The notes: generated by a model from the letters alone, not told the origin. 64,000 nucleotides of DNA from Comamonas aquatica NBRC 14918 (GCF_000739875.1 NZ_BBJR01000037.1:31095-95094), one strand, 5' to 3'. Counted from the stretch's first letter, positions 18,912 through 32,823 are shown. A program made the numbers and translations.

Positions 18912-19490
18912 ATGAGCGAGGCCAAGTCTTACTACGTTTACGCACTCAAAGACCCTCGCTCATCGCCCGCCCAGGCTTTTTATATCGGCAAAGGTACGGG
19001 CACCCGCTCCTCTAACCACCTGCTCCAACCTGACACCACCCGCAAGGGTCTGCGCATTCAGGCCATTGTGGAAAGCGGGGCAAAGGTACTGGTCGAAGTA
19101 CTGGTGCAGCACTTGACTGAAGCAGAGTCACTCAAGATTGAAGCAGAGTTGATAGCCGCGTTCGGCACCGAAGACAGTGGTGGCCCGTTGACCAACAGCG
19201 TGATGCCATCAGGCTTATCGCGCAAACAGCGCACGGCGATCACGGTACCGACGGGTGCCCAAGAACGCGCGCAGATGGGGCTGAGTTTGCTCAAAGAAGC
19301 TGTGTTGAACTTTGTGCGCGCCAATCCCCAAGGGGTGAGCAATTCAGACGTTGCCAGCTTGCTGGGTCTGCGCAGCGATTACGGCGGCGGCTCCAAAGAT
19401 TACTTGTCGTACAGCATCTTGGGACTGCTGATGCGGGAAGGCAAAGTCGAGCGTGTCGCGGGCAGCAAACGCCATATCTCGCGCGTCTAA
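18912..19490 (+). CDS. GIY-YIG domain protein with C-terminal winged-helix-like region
   Basis: 192-residue protein. The N-terminal third carries a GIY-YIG nuclease-type motif, YYVYALKDP at 7-15 followed by FYIGKGTGTR at 23-32, with the conserved Tyr, Gly and Arg positions. Such LEM-3/T5orf-like variants occur in small bacterial proteins. Residues 120-192 look like a winged helix (a LLKEAVLNFVRANPQG helix, SNSDVASLLGL recognition helix, GKVERVAGSKRHI wing). It starts 17 bases after uvrA with AGGAG as ribosome-binding site, so co-transcription is likely. UvrC, the partner of UvrA, also uses a GIY-YIG nuclease, which makes a repair role attractive but unproven. Confidence 0.8.
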   Translation: MSEAKSYYVYALKDPRSSPAQAFYIGKGTGTRSSNHLLQPDTTRKGLRIQAIVESGAKVLVEVLVQHLTEAESLKIEAELIAAFGTEDSGGPLTNSVMPSGLSRKQRTAITVPTGAQERAQMGLSLLKEAVLNFVRANPQGVSNSDVASLLGLRSDYGGGSKDYLSYSILGLLMREGKVERVAGSKRHISRV

Positions 19491-19649
19491 CTAAGACGGC
19501 AGACACCTGCACGACACGGTGCAAGGGATAACCCCCTGACCGTTGATTGCCCTTCATTTCTATAGTTCAAATGTCACCTTTTTATCAAGAAGATGACATT
19601 CAGGGAGAGGCGGCACCGCTGCCCATACAACAAAGAAATGGAGACACCA

Positions 19650-20639
19650 ATGGCAAGCATTGCCCACTTCCAGCGCAGCGCATGGACCATCGTTTTGGCC
19701 TTCGGCAGCGTGGCGTTCACCACCCACAGCCAGGCCCAAGACAGCTCCGCCAACTGGCCCACCAAGGCGATCAAAGTGACGGTCCCTTACACCCCTGGTG
19801 GCTCCACCGACATCGTCAGCCGCACCGTGTTCGAGGCCGTGGGCAAGCGCCTGGGCCAACCCGTGGTGATCGAGAACAAGCCCGGCGCCAACAGCACCAT
19901 CGGCGTGACGCAGACAGCGCGCGCACCGGCCGATGGCTACAACTTCGTCAGCGTGCTGGCCGCGTACACGGTCAACATGTCGCTGTACAAGAAGCTGCCC
20001 TACCAGCCCAGCGACCTGGTGGCCGTCAGCCATGTGGCCGACCTGCCCATGTTCCTGTTCGCGGCCAACAAGCTGCCGGTGAAGAACGCCAAGGAACTGG
20101 CCGAGTACGGCAAGAAGCAGCCGCTGAACTACGCCTCCAGCGGCACCGGCGCCAGCGCCCACATGATCGGCGCGCGCTGGGCCCAGGAAAACGGGCTGAA
20201 TGCCCAGCACGTGCCCTACAACGGCAGCGCCCCCATCCTGGCCGACCTGATGAGCGGCCAGGTCGACATGCTGTTCGACCCCGCCCTGGTGCCCATGCCC
20301 CACGCCAAGAGCGGCAAGATCAAGGTGCTGGCCGTGGCGTCGAAGCAGCGCTGGCCCGGTGAGCCCGACATCCCCACCATGGAGGAAGCGGGCTTCCCCG
20401 GCTTTGTGATGAACTCCTGGGTTGGCGTGCTGGCGCCCAAGGGCACGCCCCAGCCCATCGTCGACAAGCTGTCCAAGACCATCGCCGAGGCCGTGCAGTC
20501 GCCCGAGGTCAAGGCCAAGCTGACGCAGCTGGGCTTTGGCGCCATCGGCAGCACGCCCGCGCAGTTCCAGCAGCTGATCGACCAGGACACGGCCATGTAC
20601 AAGGCCGTGATCACCAAGGCCCAGGTCAGCATCGACTGA
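19650..20639 (+). CDS. Bug-family periplasmic solute-binding protein (tripartite tricarboxylate type)
   Basis: Secreted substrate-binding protein of 329 residues. A signal peptide of about 28 residues ends THSQAQ. The mature part starts with NWPTKAIKVTVPYTPGGSTDIVSR, of which VPYTPGGSTD is the Bug ligand-binding loop, and continues with the family segments VIENKPGANSTIG, YNGSAPILADLMSGQVD and WVGVLAPKGTP. Bug proteins bind carboxylates and other small organic compounds; most are orphans without adjacent TctAB transporter genes, as here. The ATG at 19650 follows GGAGA at correct spacing; another in-frame ATG lies at 19638. Confidence 0.92.
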   Translation: MASIAHFQRSAWTIVLAFGSVAFTTHSQAQDSSANWPTKAIKVTVPYTPGGSTDIVSRTVFEAVGKRLGQPVVIENKPGANSTIGVTQTARAPADGYNFVSVLAAYTVNMSLYKKLPYQPSDLVAVSHVADLPMFLFAANKLPVKNAKELAEYGKKQPLNYASSGTGASAHMIGARWAQENGLNAQHVPYNGSAPILADLMSGQVDMLFDPALVPMPHAKSGKIKVLAVASKQRWPGEPDIPTMEEAGFPGFVMNSWVGVLAPKGTPQPIVDKLSKTIAEAVQSPEVKAKLTQLGFGAIGSTPAQFQQLIDQDTAMYKAVITKAQVSID

Positions 20640-20658
20640 GCACGGCCCCGCCGACAAA

Positions 20659-20697
20659 AAAGCCCGCATGGCCTGTCGCCTGCGGGCTTTCTTATTT
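20659..20697 (+). terminator. Rho-independent terminator after the Bug gene
   Basis: AAAGCCCGCA / TGCGGGCTTT, a perfect 10-base stem with a 12-base loop, followed by CTTATTT. It may also terminate the HAD gene from the other side. Confidence 0.88.
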
Positions 20698-20778
20698 CAG
20701 GAGCAGTTACCGCTTGTCCTGGCTGAATTTCAGAAGCTTTTCAGTTGAAAACTGAGTAACAACGCGTGCCAAACGCTC

Positions 20779-21573
20779 TTATTTTGCAAGCAGGTGGTCT
20801 GCCAGCTGCACAAAGCCATCGCCGCGCTCGGCCGTGGTCACATAGCGCGGCAGGTGCTGCAACTGGGGCACGAAACGCGCGATGTTGGCCACGCCCACAC
20901 TGTGGGGCATGTGCTGGAACATCAGCTGGTCGTTGGTCGAGTCGCCGATGTAGACCCACTGGCCCAGCGTCGCGTCCAGGTCGATGCCGAACAGGCTCTG
21001 CACGATCCAGCGTGCGCCTTCCAGCTTGTTGTGGTCGCCAAACCAGCCGTTGATGTGGATGGAGCTGACGGTGGCGTTCATGCCCGCGTCGCGCATGATG
21101 GCCACGCAGGCGTCGATTTGCGCCTGCGACAAGGTGGTGAACTCGCTGTGGTCCACGGCGATGTCGCACTCGCGCCCATGCGAATCGGTGGCGCGCTGCG
21201 CGCCGGGCACCTGCTGCTCGATCTGCGCCAGCACCTCCTGCATCTTGGCAAAGTTGTGCACGCGCGTGTCGTCGTCCTGCTGGTAGAGCTTGTCCAGCCC
21301 GCCCCGGTCGTTGCGGCGCAGGGCCACGGCGCCGTTCTCGGCGACGATGGCCTCCACCGGCCAGGCGCGCGCAAACGGCACGCTCCAGCCCACGGGGCGG
21401 CCGGTGATGGGCACCACCTTCAGGCCCGCGGCCTGCAGGCGGCCGATGGCGGCCACCACGTGCACAGGCACCACGCCCTCGGTGGTCAGCGTGTCATCGA
21501 TGTCGGTCAGCACGCCCAGCAGGTTCGCGGGCACCGGCAGTTCAGACAAGGGGCGCAGAAATTCTTGGCTCAC
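20779..21573 (-). CDS. HAD-IIB-type sugar phosphatase
   Basis: 264-residue cytosolic phosphatase of the Cof/mannosyl-3-phosphoglycerate phosphatase branch. Motif I is TDIDDTLTTEG (about 24-34) with Asp nucleophile and acid/base Asp. Motif II is VPITGRPVGWS, and motif IV is YIGDSTNDQLMF with the paired acidic residues. The central C2B cap (about 80-190) contains the family's NGAVAL. It follows prfC on the same strand, separated by 166 bases that contain an inverted-repeat-ended element. Confidence 0.86.
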   Translation of the reverse strand: MSQEFLRPLSELPVPANLLGVLTDIDDTLTTEGVVPVHVVAAIGRLQAAGLKVVPITGRPVGWSVPFARAWPVEAIVAENGAVALRRNDRGGLDKLYQQDDDTRVHNFAKMQEVLAQIEQQVPGAQRATDSHGRECDIAVDHSEFTTLSQAQIDACVAIMRDAGMNATVSSIHINGWFGDHNKLEGARWIVQSLFGIDLDATLGQWVYIGDSTNDQLMFQHMPHSVGVANIARFVPQLQHLPRYVTTAERGDGFVQLADHLLAK

Positions 21574-21629
21574 AGCAAACTCTCAACAACCAACCCGTGC
21601 CAGGCACGGGTGAGATCAAACACAGCGTA

Positions 21630-21737
21630 GAAATCCGTAGCGGCCAGCGCAGCGGTGCAGGCGAGGCGCCGGATCGAAGACAGTCGCAGCGCTACGGCGA
21701 GATTCGGCAACGACGCATGCAGGCCGCTAGTGATTTC
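21630..21737. repeat. 108-bp element with 16-base terminal inverted repeats between prfC and the HAD gene
   Basis: The ends, GAAATCCGTAGCGGCC at 21630-21645 and GGCCGCTAGTGATTTC at 21722-21737, are inverted repeats matching at 14 of 16 positions. A second inner pair, CCGTAGCG (21635) and CGCTACGG (21690), also exists. The element could fold into one long structured hairpin. It sits 2 bases after the prfC stop codon, so it may act as a terminator or processing site, or be a small non-autonomous repeat. No coding potential is supported. Confidence 0.65.
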
Positions 21738-21739
21738 AA

Positions 21740-23368
<1,629 letters not shown>

Positions 23369-23594
23369 TGGTCGGGGACGGGTTCGGTCGTGGCGGCGGC
23401 CACGCGTTTGCGACAAAGGGCCGCAAGCGCAGCAGTGCGCAGCGGGCCTCTCAAGGTAAAGAGGGTCGATTTTAAGGGAAAGCACGAAACTCCACCGGCC
23501 CCGGAGAATGCGCGCCCACGGCGTCCGTGGCCCACCCCGCAAGGCGGGACAGCCCCAATGCCCAGCCGTGCGCGTGGCCCGCAGACTGGCCGGC

Positions 23595-24275
23595 ATGCAC
23601 CTGCTTGCCCACCTCCATCCGCTGCAATGGGCCATGGCCCTGTGCGCCCTGCTGGCCATGCTGGCCGGCCACCTCGGGCCCTTCGCCGCCTATGCCCTGC
23701 TCAAACCCCTGCCGCTGCTGCTGTGCCTGGCCCTGGTCTGGCGGCGCGCCGACCGCCACGGCCAGCCCGTGGCCACCCGCTGGCTGCTGGCCGGCCTGGC
23801 GCTGAGCCTGCTGGGCGATGTCTGCCTGCTGTCCGGGCAGGGCTTTCTCGCCGGCCTGGCGGCCTTCCTGCTGGCCCACGGCTGCTACATCGTGCTGTTC
23901 CACCGGGGCCTGCCGTGGCTGCCGCACCGCCCGGCCCTGCTGGCGGTGCTGGCCTGCGCCGCGCTGGTCTACGGCCACCTGGCGACACACGGCCTGCCCG
24001 CCGACATGCGCCTGCCCGTGGCCGCCTATGTGCTGGTGATTGCCGGCATGGCGGCCCAGGCCATCGGCCGCGCCCAGGTGCTGTGCAGCCCGAGCGCACG
24101 CTGTGTGGCCTGGGGCGCACTGAGCTTCATGGTCAGCGACAGCATCCTGGCGATCGACCGCTTCGTGCAGCCCCTGCCCGCCGCCACCGTGTGGGTGCTG
24201 GGCAGCTATTACCTGGCCCAGGGGCTGATCGTGCACGGCATGCTGCAGGTGCTGCGCGTGCCACAGACAAAATAA
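23595..24275 (+). CDS. YhhN/lysoplasmalogenase-family membrane protein
   Basis: 226-residue protein of the YhhN/TMEM86 family with about eight hydrophobic helices. Characteristic features are the charged residues inside helices: LLKPLPLLL near 38, LALSLLGDVCLL near 74 with the family Asp, and SFMVSDSILAIDRF near 175. Eukaryotic TMEM86 members hydrolyse the vinyl-ether bond of lysoplasmalogens; the bacterial role is not established. It is divergent from prfC and has no partner genes. The ATG at 23595 fits the position of the first helix. Confidence 0.82.
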   Translation: MHLLAHLHPLQWAMALCALLAMLAGHLGPFAAYALLKPLPLLLCLALVWRRADRHGQPVATRWLLAGLALSLLGDVCLLSGQGFLAGLAAFLLAHGCYIVLFHRGLPWLPHRPALLAVLACAALVYGHLATHGLPADMRLPVAAYVLVIAGMAAQAIGRAQVLCSPSARCVAWGALSFMVSDSILAIDRFVQPLPAATVWVLGSYYLAQGLIVHGMLQVLRVPQTK

Positions 24276-24318
24276 GAGCACCCTGCGCAGGCAGGACGGG
24301 CGCTATCGGCCAAAAACA

Positions 24319-25038
<720 letters not shown>

Positions 25039-25043
25039 GGGGG

Positions 25044-26278
<1,235 letters not shown>

Positions 26279-26279
<1 letters not shown>

Positions 26280-27535
26280 CAGCGCTCCTGCTGCGGCGCG
26301 GCCGCGCGCACCCGCTGGCCGGCCTGCGCCGGGGGCAGCAGCACGGTGTCGCCGGCATGCAGGCCGTCCACAATTTCCGCGGCCTCCAGGGTGCGCAGGC
26401 CCACCTGCACCGGGCGCGGCGTGGCTTGGCCGTCCTGCAGCACCAGCACCTGGGCAGCGCTGTGGCCTTCACGCAGGCCTTGCAGGGCCTGCAGCGGCAG
26501 CACCAGGGCCTGGGCCTGGCGGCCGGTTTCGACCTGCACCGACAGGCTCATGTCCTCGCGCAGGAAGTCCGGCGGCGCGGCCTGCAGCGCCAGCTTGACT
26601 TCCACCGCGCCGCGCTGCGCGTCCACGCCCGGGGCGATCGACACCACGCGCGCCGTCAGGCGCTGGTCGGCAAAGGCATCGGCCACCACCTGGGCGCTCT
26701 GGCCATCGCGCAGCTGGTCCAGAAAACGTTCATCCACCTGGGCCACGATCAGCGTCGGCCCCTCCAGGGCCAGCTGCAGCAGCGCCGTGCCGGCCTGCAC
26801 GATCTGGCCGGGCTCCACCGTGCGCGCCAGCACCTTGGCGGCGCTGGGCGCGACGATGTGGGTCTGCTGCAGCTTGGCCTGGGCGGCCGCCAGGGCCGAC
26901 TGCGCCTGCTGCACCTGGGCCTCGGCGGCCTGCAGCTCGGCCCCGCCCTCGGCCGCCGCCTGGGCCTGGGCCTGGGCGGCCTGCAGCTGCGCCTGGGCCA
27001 CGCCCAGGGCCTTGCGTTTTTCGTCCAGGCTGGCCTGGCTCAGAAAACCTTGCTGCACCAGTTGCTGGTTGCGCGACCAATCGGACTGGGCCTGCTGCAG
27101 CGTCGCCAGGGCCTGGGCCACCTGCGACTGCTTGCCGATGCGCCCATTGGTGCGCACATTGGCCAGTTGGGCCCGCGCCTGGACCAGGCTGGCCTGGGCC
27201 TGCTGCACGCTGGCCTGCAGCTCGGTGGGCTCCAGCTGCACCAGCAGCTGACCCGCCTGCACGTGGTCGCCTTCCTGCACGGCCACGCGCTCGACGCGGC
27301 CGACGATGGTGGTGCCCACGCCCACGCGCGAGCGGGTTTCCACCCGGGCCGAAAACTGCAGGCTGCGCACCAGCGCCTGGGCCTGCACCTGCACGGCGGG
27401 CACCTGCGGGCCACGCCAGCGCTGCACGCCCCAGACGGCAGCCAGCAGCAGCACGGCGGCGCCGGCCAGCCACCACCAGCGGCGCGGGCGGCGGGCGGGT
27501 GCCGCGTGGGTGGTTTCAGATGCGTGTGGACTCAC
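26279..27535 (-). CDS. HlyD/MacA-type periplasmic adaptor protein
   Basis: Membrane fusion protein of 418 residues. One N-terminal helix at about 22-41 is followed by a split lipoyl domain (VGRVERVAVQEGDHVQAGQLL near 79 and ILSAAKVLARTVEPGQIVQAG-like segment near 238). Between them is a long alpha-helical hairpin rich in Gln/Ala heptads (about 110-225), and beta-barrel domains follow. It links the inner-membrane permease to an outer-membrane channel, which is not encoded here. First gene of the operon. Confidence 0.9.
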
Positions 27536-27586
27536 AGTGCGTTCCCCTGGTCCCGGATGCCGGTGCGGCCGGCCCCGGTTGCGGCC

Positions 27587-28723
<1,137 letters not shown>

Positions 28724-28729
28724 GGCGGC

Positions 28730-29308
28730 TTACTTTGCCAAGGCCTTGAGGGCCAGCTTGATGCCCTCGCTCACGCCCACATCAGCGGGCAGGGCTTTGA
28801 GGCTGGCCGCCGCTTCCTTGTCCGAATAGCCCAGCGCCAGCAGCGCCTGCAGGATGTCGGACTGGGCATCGTTTTGGACCTGCGCCGCGGCCGTGCCCAC
28901 CACGGCATCGCCCAGCTTGCCCTTGAGCTCCAGCAGCAGGCGCTCGGCGGTCTTCTTGCCGATGCCCGGCACCTTCACCAGGCGCCCCACTTCCTGCAGG
29001 GCGATGGCCTGCACCAGGTCCTCGATGGTCATGCCCGACAGCAGGGACAGGGCCATGCGCGGTCCGATGCCGCTGACCTTGATCAGCTCGCGGAATGTCT
29101 GACGCTCCTGTGCGGTCGCAAACCCATACAGCAGCTGCGCATCCTCGCGCACGATAAAGTGCGTCAGCAGACTGACCGGCTCCCCCAGTGCGGGCAGGTT
29201 GTAGAACGTACTCATGGGCACCTGCACCTCGTAACCCACGCCATGGCAGTCCACCAGGACTTGGGGCGGGTTCTTCTCCAGCAGGGAACCTGTCAATTTG
29301 CCTATCAT
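28730..29308 (-). CDS. ruvA: Holliday junction DNA-binding protein RuvA
   Basis: 192-residue tetrameric Holliday junction-binding protein. The N-terminal OB fold starts [12 protein letters not shown]. Two helix-hairpin-helix motifs follow ([10 protein letters not shown] near 78 and [16 protein letters not shown] near 113). The flexible linker leads to the C-terminal RuvB-binding helix domain ([13 protein letters not shown]). The operon promoter should lie between 29308 and the divergent phoH start at 29360. No LexA box is apparent there. Confidence 0.97.
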   Translation of the reverse strand: MIGKLTGSLLEKNPPQVLVDCHGVGYEVQVPMSTFYNLPALGEPVSLLTHFIVREDAQLLYGFATAQERQTFRELIKVSGIGPRMALSLLSGMTIEDLVQAIALQEVGRLVKVPGIGKKTAERLLLELKGKLGDAVVGTAAAQVQNDAQSDILQALLALGYSDKEAAASLKALPADVGVSEGIKLALKALAK

Positions 29309-29359
29309 TGCGATCCTTTGTTGCCGCCCGGCGCGGCCTTCCTCCAGGGAATTATCAGC

Positions 29360-30304
29360 GTGATCTTGCGCCACACCTTCACACCGCACAACAACCTGCG
29401 CCTGACCCACCTGTGTGGCCCGGCCGACGCCCACCTGCGCACCATCGAAACCGGCCTGCAGGTCAAGATTGCCCACCGCCACGAGCAGTTCAAGGTCGAC
29501 GGCCCCAAGGCCAAGGCCCAGCAGGCGCTGGAGCTGCTGCAGGCGCTGTATGAAATGGCCGACCACGCCATCCCCGAGGACACGCTGCAGCTGATGCTGG
29601 CCGGCGATGCCGAGATGCTGGAGCCCGACGCCACCGCCATGCAGCTGACCACGCGCCGCGCCGACCTGCGCGCGCGCACGCCCAACCAGGCGCTGTACCT
29701 GCAGAACATTGCCGAGCACGACATCACCTTCGGCATCGGCCCTGCCGGCACCGGAAAGACCTACCTGGCCGTGGCCTGCGCCGTGGACGCGCTGGAGCGC
29801 AGCGCCGTGCAGCGCATCGTGCTGACCCGCCCGGCCGTGGAGGCCGGCGAGCGCCTGGGCTTCCTGCCCGGCGACCTGACGCAGAAGGTCGACCCCTATC
29901 TGCGCCCGCTGTACGACGCGCTGTACGACCTGATGGGCTACGAGAAGGTGCAAAAGGCCTTCGAGCGCAACGTGCTGGAGATCGCCCCGCTGGCCTTCAT
30001 GCGCGGGCGCACGCTGAACAACGCCTTCGTCATCCTGGACGAGGCGCAGAACACCACGCCCGAGCAGATGAAGATGTTCCTGACCCGCATCGGCTTTGGC
30101 GCCAAGGCCGTGGTCACCGGCGACGTCAGCCAGATCGACCTGCCCAAGGGCGCAATGAGCGGCCTGATCGATGCCGAGCGCGTACTTAAGCGCGTCAAGG
30201 GCATTGCCATCAACCGCTTCACCACCGCCGACGTGGTGCGCCACCCGCTCGTGGCGCGCATCGTCGACGCCTACGATGCCGGCAACGGTCGCAGCCGCGG
30301 CTGA
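29360..30304 (+). CDS. phoH: PhoH-like ATPase
   Basis: 314-residue PhoH-family protein. Residues 1-90 form a KH-like N-terminal region, then a P-loop [18 protein letters not shown] (about 131-148) and Walker [17 protein letters not shown], followed by [11 protein letters not shown]. PhoH proteins are RNA-associated ATPases often encoded beside ybeY, as here. No ATG exists near the conserved N-terminus; GTG at 29360 (VILRHTF...) is chosen, with AGGGA upstream; a TTG at 29366 is the alternative. Confidence 0.9.
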   Translation: MILRHTFTPHNNLRLTHLCGPADAHLRTIETGLQVKIAHRHEQFKVDGPKAKAQQALELLQALYEMADHAIPEDTLQLMLAGDAEMLEPDATAMQLTTRRADLRARTPNQALYLQNIAEHDITFGIGPAGTGKTYLAVACAVDALERSAVQRIVLTRPAVEAGERLGFLPGDLTQKVDPYLRPLYDALYDLMGYEKVQKAFERNVLEIAPLAFMRGRTLNNAFVILDEAQNTTPEQMKMFLTRIGFGAKAVVTGDVSQIDLPKGAMSGLIDAERVLKRVKGIAINRFTTADVVRHPLVARIVDAYDAGNGRSRG

Positions 30305-30307
30305 GAT

Positions 30308-30358
30308 TTTCAAAAATCCATAGCTAACAGCGCTTGACCAGCAAGCGCCAGAGCCCAA
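30308..30358. repeat. AGCGCTTG-type intergenic repeat between phoH and ybeY
   Basis: CATAGCTAACAGCGCTTGAC and GCAAGCGCCAGAGCCCAAAA form an imperfect palindrome of the repeat family seen at 40077, 40488, 41695, 44308 and 50606. Confidence 0.65.
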
Positions 30359-30359
30359 A

Positions 30360-30821
30360 ATGGCACTCAACAACCTGTCCCTCTCCCTGCAATTCGGCCA
30401 GTTCGACAACCTGGCCGCGCACCGCGCCCTGCTGACCCGCGCGCGCGTCACCAAGTGGATCAAGCACGCCCTGGCCGTGGATGCGGAGATGGCCGTGCGC
30501 ATCGTCGGCGAGGACGAAGGCCGCCAGCTGAACGCCCAGTTCCGCAAGAAGGACTACGCCACCAACGTGCTGACCTTCGACTACCAGCAGGCCCCCACGG
30601 TGATGGCCGACCTGGTGATCTGCGGCCCGGTGATCGAACGCGAGGCCCAGGAGCAGAACAAGTCGCTGGAAGAGCACTACGCCCACATGCTGGTGCACGG
30701 CACCCTGCACGCCCAGGGCTGGGACCACGAGACCAGCGAGGAGGACGCCGACGAGATGGAGGCCTACGAGACCGACATCCTGGCCGAACTGGGCTACGCC
30801 GACCCCTACGCCAAGGACTGA
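30360..30821 (+). CDS. ybeY: Endoribonuclease YbeY (16S rRNA maturation)
   Basis: Zinc-dependent single-strand RNase needed for 16S rRNA 3' processing and ribosome quality control. 153 residues with the UPF0054 signature [11 protein letters not shown] (H-x3-H-x5-H) that binds zinc. The [15 protein letters not shown] segment is the usual nucleotide-binding strand region. It follows phoH by 55 bases, the widespread phoH-ybeY arrangement. Confidence 0.96.
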   Translation: MALNNLSLSLQFGQFDNLAAHRALLTRARVTKWIKHALAVDAEMAVRIVGEDEGRQLNAQFRKKDYATNVLTFDYQQAPTVMADLVICGPVIEREAQEQNKSLEEHYAHMLVHGTLHAQGWDHETSEEDADEMEAYETDILAELGYADPYAKD

Positions 30822-30862
30822 GGCCCGCCCGCGCGGGCACCCGCGCAACGCAGCCCCCATGC

Positions 30863-30892
30863 AAAAAGGACGCCACAGGGCGTCCTTTTTTT
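30863..30892. terminator. Bidirectional terminator between ybeY and the DUF599 gene
   Basis: AAAAAGGACGCC / GGCGTCCTTTTT, a 12-base perfect stem with ACAG loop. It has a T run on both strands and lies between convergent genes. Confidence 0.92.
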
Positions 30893-30914
30893 GTGGCCCC
30901 TGGGGGGCGGGGCT

Positions 30915-31511
30915 TCAGCGGTCGATGCCCGTGGCCAGCACCACCACCAGCAGCACGGCGCTGACCAGTCCCAGCCAGGGCTGCAGGCCCACCAGCACCA
31001 TCGGCACGCACCACATCAGCAGGCGCACCGCCAGCGCATAAAAATGCCCGGCACGGCGCAGGCTGGTCTGCCCCAGGGGCAGCCACTGCGCGCGCAGCGG
31101 GCTGTCCGTGGGCATGCCGGCCACAAAGCCGGCGTGGTGCCACTGGCGCGCCGCCAGCATGGAGCTGATGAAGGACAGGCCCAACAGCACCAGCACCGCC
31201 AGGGTGTGCAGCTGCAGCACCTCGGCACGGCCGTTGGTCGCCGCCTCGGCCCAGCTGCTGTGCAGCAGCGAGACCCCGCCCATCAGCGCCAGCGTGGCCG
31301 TGGTCGCCGTCATGGTGCAGGACATCAGGGAGTTGCGGATGGTCTGCACGCCCAGCACTTCCGTGCCCTTGCTGTCCGAGATGGCCTGCAGCCAGTCCTG
31401 GCGCAGCTGGTCGTGCACGCGCGTGGCACGCGCCGGGCGCAGCCATTGCTTGGCAAAGTAGGCCAGCGCCAGTCCCAGGGTGACCCACATGGGCCAGATG
31501 TATTCATACAT
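30915..31511 (-). CDS. DUF599-family membrane protein
   Basis: 198-residue protein with four or five predicted helices (about 5-22, 68-90, 104-124, 155-195). The conserved DUF599 segments TRVHDQLRQDWLQAI (about 31-45) and GVQTIRNSLMS are present. No biochemical role is known for the family. It converges on ybeY and lies 98 bases downstream of the YedE-like gene on the same strand, but the gap argues against strict membership in the sulfur operon. Confidence 0.82.
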   Translation of the reverse strand: MYEYIWPMWVTLGLALAYFAKQWLRPARATRVHDQLRQDWLQAISDSKGTEVLGVQTIRNSLMSCTMTATTATLALMGGVSLLHSSWAEAATNGRAEVLQLHTLAVLVLLGLSFISSMLAARQWHHAGFVAGMPTDSPLRAQWLPLGQTSLRRAGHFYALAVRLLMWCVPMVLVGLQPWLGLVSAVLLVVVLATGIDR

Positions 31512-31609
31512 GGCTGCTCACTCCATCGTCCGTCCCGTGCCAGACCGGGCCTCTGCACATGAAAAAGGCCTGCAGCCCAATCGCTACCTGCGCGGGCCGC
31601 TCTGGTTTT

Positions 31610-32029
31610 TTAAAAACCACCCCGCTTCGCCCAGGCGTGCTGCGCCAGCATGCCCACCAGCATCGCGGCGACGAACAGCCAGACCTCGCCATGGCCGGTG
31701 CTCAGGTTCATCAGCGCCGGACCCGGGCAAAAACCGGCCAGCCCCCAACCGATGCCGAACAGCGCCGCACCGGTCAGCAGCTTGCCGTCCAGGGCCGTGG
31801 CCGTGGGCAGCTGCATGGGCTCGCCCAGCAGCGAGGTCTTGCGCCGCTTGGCCCAGGTGAAGGCGAAGATGGCGACCGCAATCGCGCCCGCCATGACCAG
31901 GGCCAGCGACGGGTCCCAGGTGCCGAAGACATCCAGAAAATTCTGGACCTTGGCCGGGTTGTCCATGCCCGACAGGATCAGGCCCAGGCCGAACACCAGG
32001 CCTGCCAGCAATGCCACAAATGCGATCAT
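31610..32029 (-). CDS. YeeE/YedE-family protein, C-terminal-half type
   Basis: 139-residue membrane protein equivalent to the second half of the YeeE/TsuA thiosulfate-transporter fold. Four helices are predicted; AGFCPGPALMNL places the conserved Cys at 101. It starts 3 bases after the stop of the other half (32033-32479), so the two form a heterodimeric sulfur-species channel of the PmpA/PmpB type found in BigR regulons. The direction and substrate (thiosulfate, sulfite or other) are not determined. Confidence 0.85.
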   Translation of the reverse strand: MIAFVALLAGLVFGLGLILSGMDNPAKVQNFLDVFGTWDPSLALVMAGAIAVAIFAFTWAKRRKTSLLGEPMQLPTATALDGKLLTGAALFGIGWGLAGFCPGPALMNLSTGHGEVWLFVAAMLVGMLAQHAWAKRGGF

Positions 32030-32032
32030 GGT

Positions 32033-32479
32033 TCAGCCCCCCAGCACATGGCGCACCACGAACACCGTGGCCACGCCGGTGGCGATGAACACCACCGTCG
32101 CCGACAGCGAACGCAGCGACAGACGCGAAATCCCGCAGACCCCGTGGCCGCTGGTGCAGCCCGAGCCCAGGCGGGTGCCAAAGCCCACCAGCAAGCCGGC
32201 GGCGATGATGACCAGCGGATTGCCCGGCATCTGCATCGCCGGCAGCGGCGCAAAGCCCTGCCACAACAGGGGCGCCGCCAGCAGGCCGACCACGAAGGCC
32301 GCACGCCAGCGCCATTGGGGCGCGCTGCGCCAGGTGCCAGCCTGCAACAGCTGGCCCACGATGCCGCTGATGCCCGCGACGCGGCCCAGCAACACCACCA
32401 TCAGCGCGGCGGCCGCGCCGATCAACAGCCCGCCGGCCAGCGCGGCCCCGGGCGTGAACAGGTCCCATGCAATGCTCAT
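32033..32479 (-). CDS. YeeE/YedE-family protein, N-terminal-half type
   Basis: 148-residue membrane protein with the YeeE signature GSGCTSGHGVCGISRLS, giving Cys108 and Cys115. In thiosulfate transporters such cysteines line the path of the sulfur anion. The start overlaps the stop of the ArsR-type repressor by 4 bases (ATGA), and the partner half-protein follows 3 bases downstream, so all three are co-expressed. Confidence 0.86.
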   Translation of the reverse strand: MSIAWDLFTPGAALAGGLLIGAAAALMVVLLGRVAGISGIVGQLLQAGTWRSAPQWRWRAAFVVGLLAAPLLWQGFAPLPAMQMPGNPLVIIAAGLLVGFGTRLGSGCTSGHGVCGISRLSLRSLSATVVFIATGVATVFVVRHVLGG

Positions 32480-32823
32480 GCAGGTTCTCCTTGCTTGCAA
32501 AACAGCTGGTGCACCACCTGCATCAGTTGCAGGGCGCGTGCATCGGCCAGCTGGTACCAGATGAATTTGCCTTCGCGGCGCGTCGTCACCAGGCCTTCGC
32601 GCCGCAGCACGCCCAGCTGTTGCGACAGCGTGGGCTGCTGAATGCCGGTGAGCTGCTCCAGCTCGCCCACCGTGCGCTCCTGCAGCGTCAGCTGGCACAG
32701 CAGCATCAGCCGGTCCTGGTTGCCCAGCACCTTGAGCATGGCCACGGCCTCGTCCGCATGGGCGCGCAGGGCGTCCAGGTCCAGGGTGTCAGCACGGGTG
32801 TCGGTCGAAGATGGCTGGGTCAT
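32476..32823 (-). CDS. bigR: BigR/SqrR-type ArsR repressor, persulfide sensor
   Basis: 115-residue winged-helix repressor of the ArsR family. The DNA-binding helices lie around TVGELEQLTGIQQPTLSQQL (51-70), with the wing at LVTTRREGKFIWY. Two cysteines, Cys43 in LLCQLTL and Cys109 in LFCKQ, correspond to the pair that forms a disulfide or tetrasulfide in BigR/SqrR. Metal-binding ArsR motifs (CxC) are missing. First gene of the minus-strand unit bigR-yeeE-yedE. The likely operator is the AT tract at 33268-33289, although a site nearer its own start (32823) could exist. Confidence 0.9.
   Translation of the reverse strand: MTQPSSTDTRADTLDLDALRAHADEAVAMLKVLGNQDRLMLLCQLTLQERTVGELEQLTGIQQPTLSQQLGVLRREGLVTTRREGKFIWYQLADARALQLMQVVHQLFCKQGEPA

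Noticed and set aside
31601..31618. TGGTTTTTTAAAAACCA palindrome as terminator of the YedE gene
   Set aside because: Stem is almost only A-T pairs and has no separate T tract; too weak to call.
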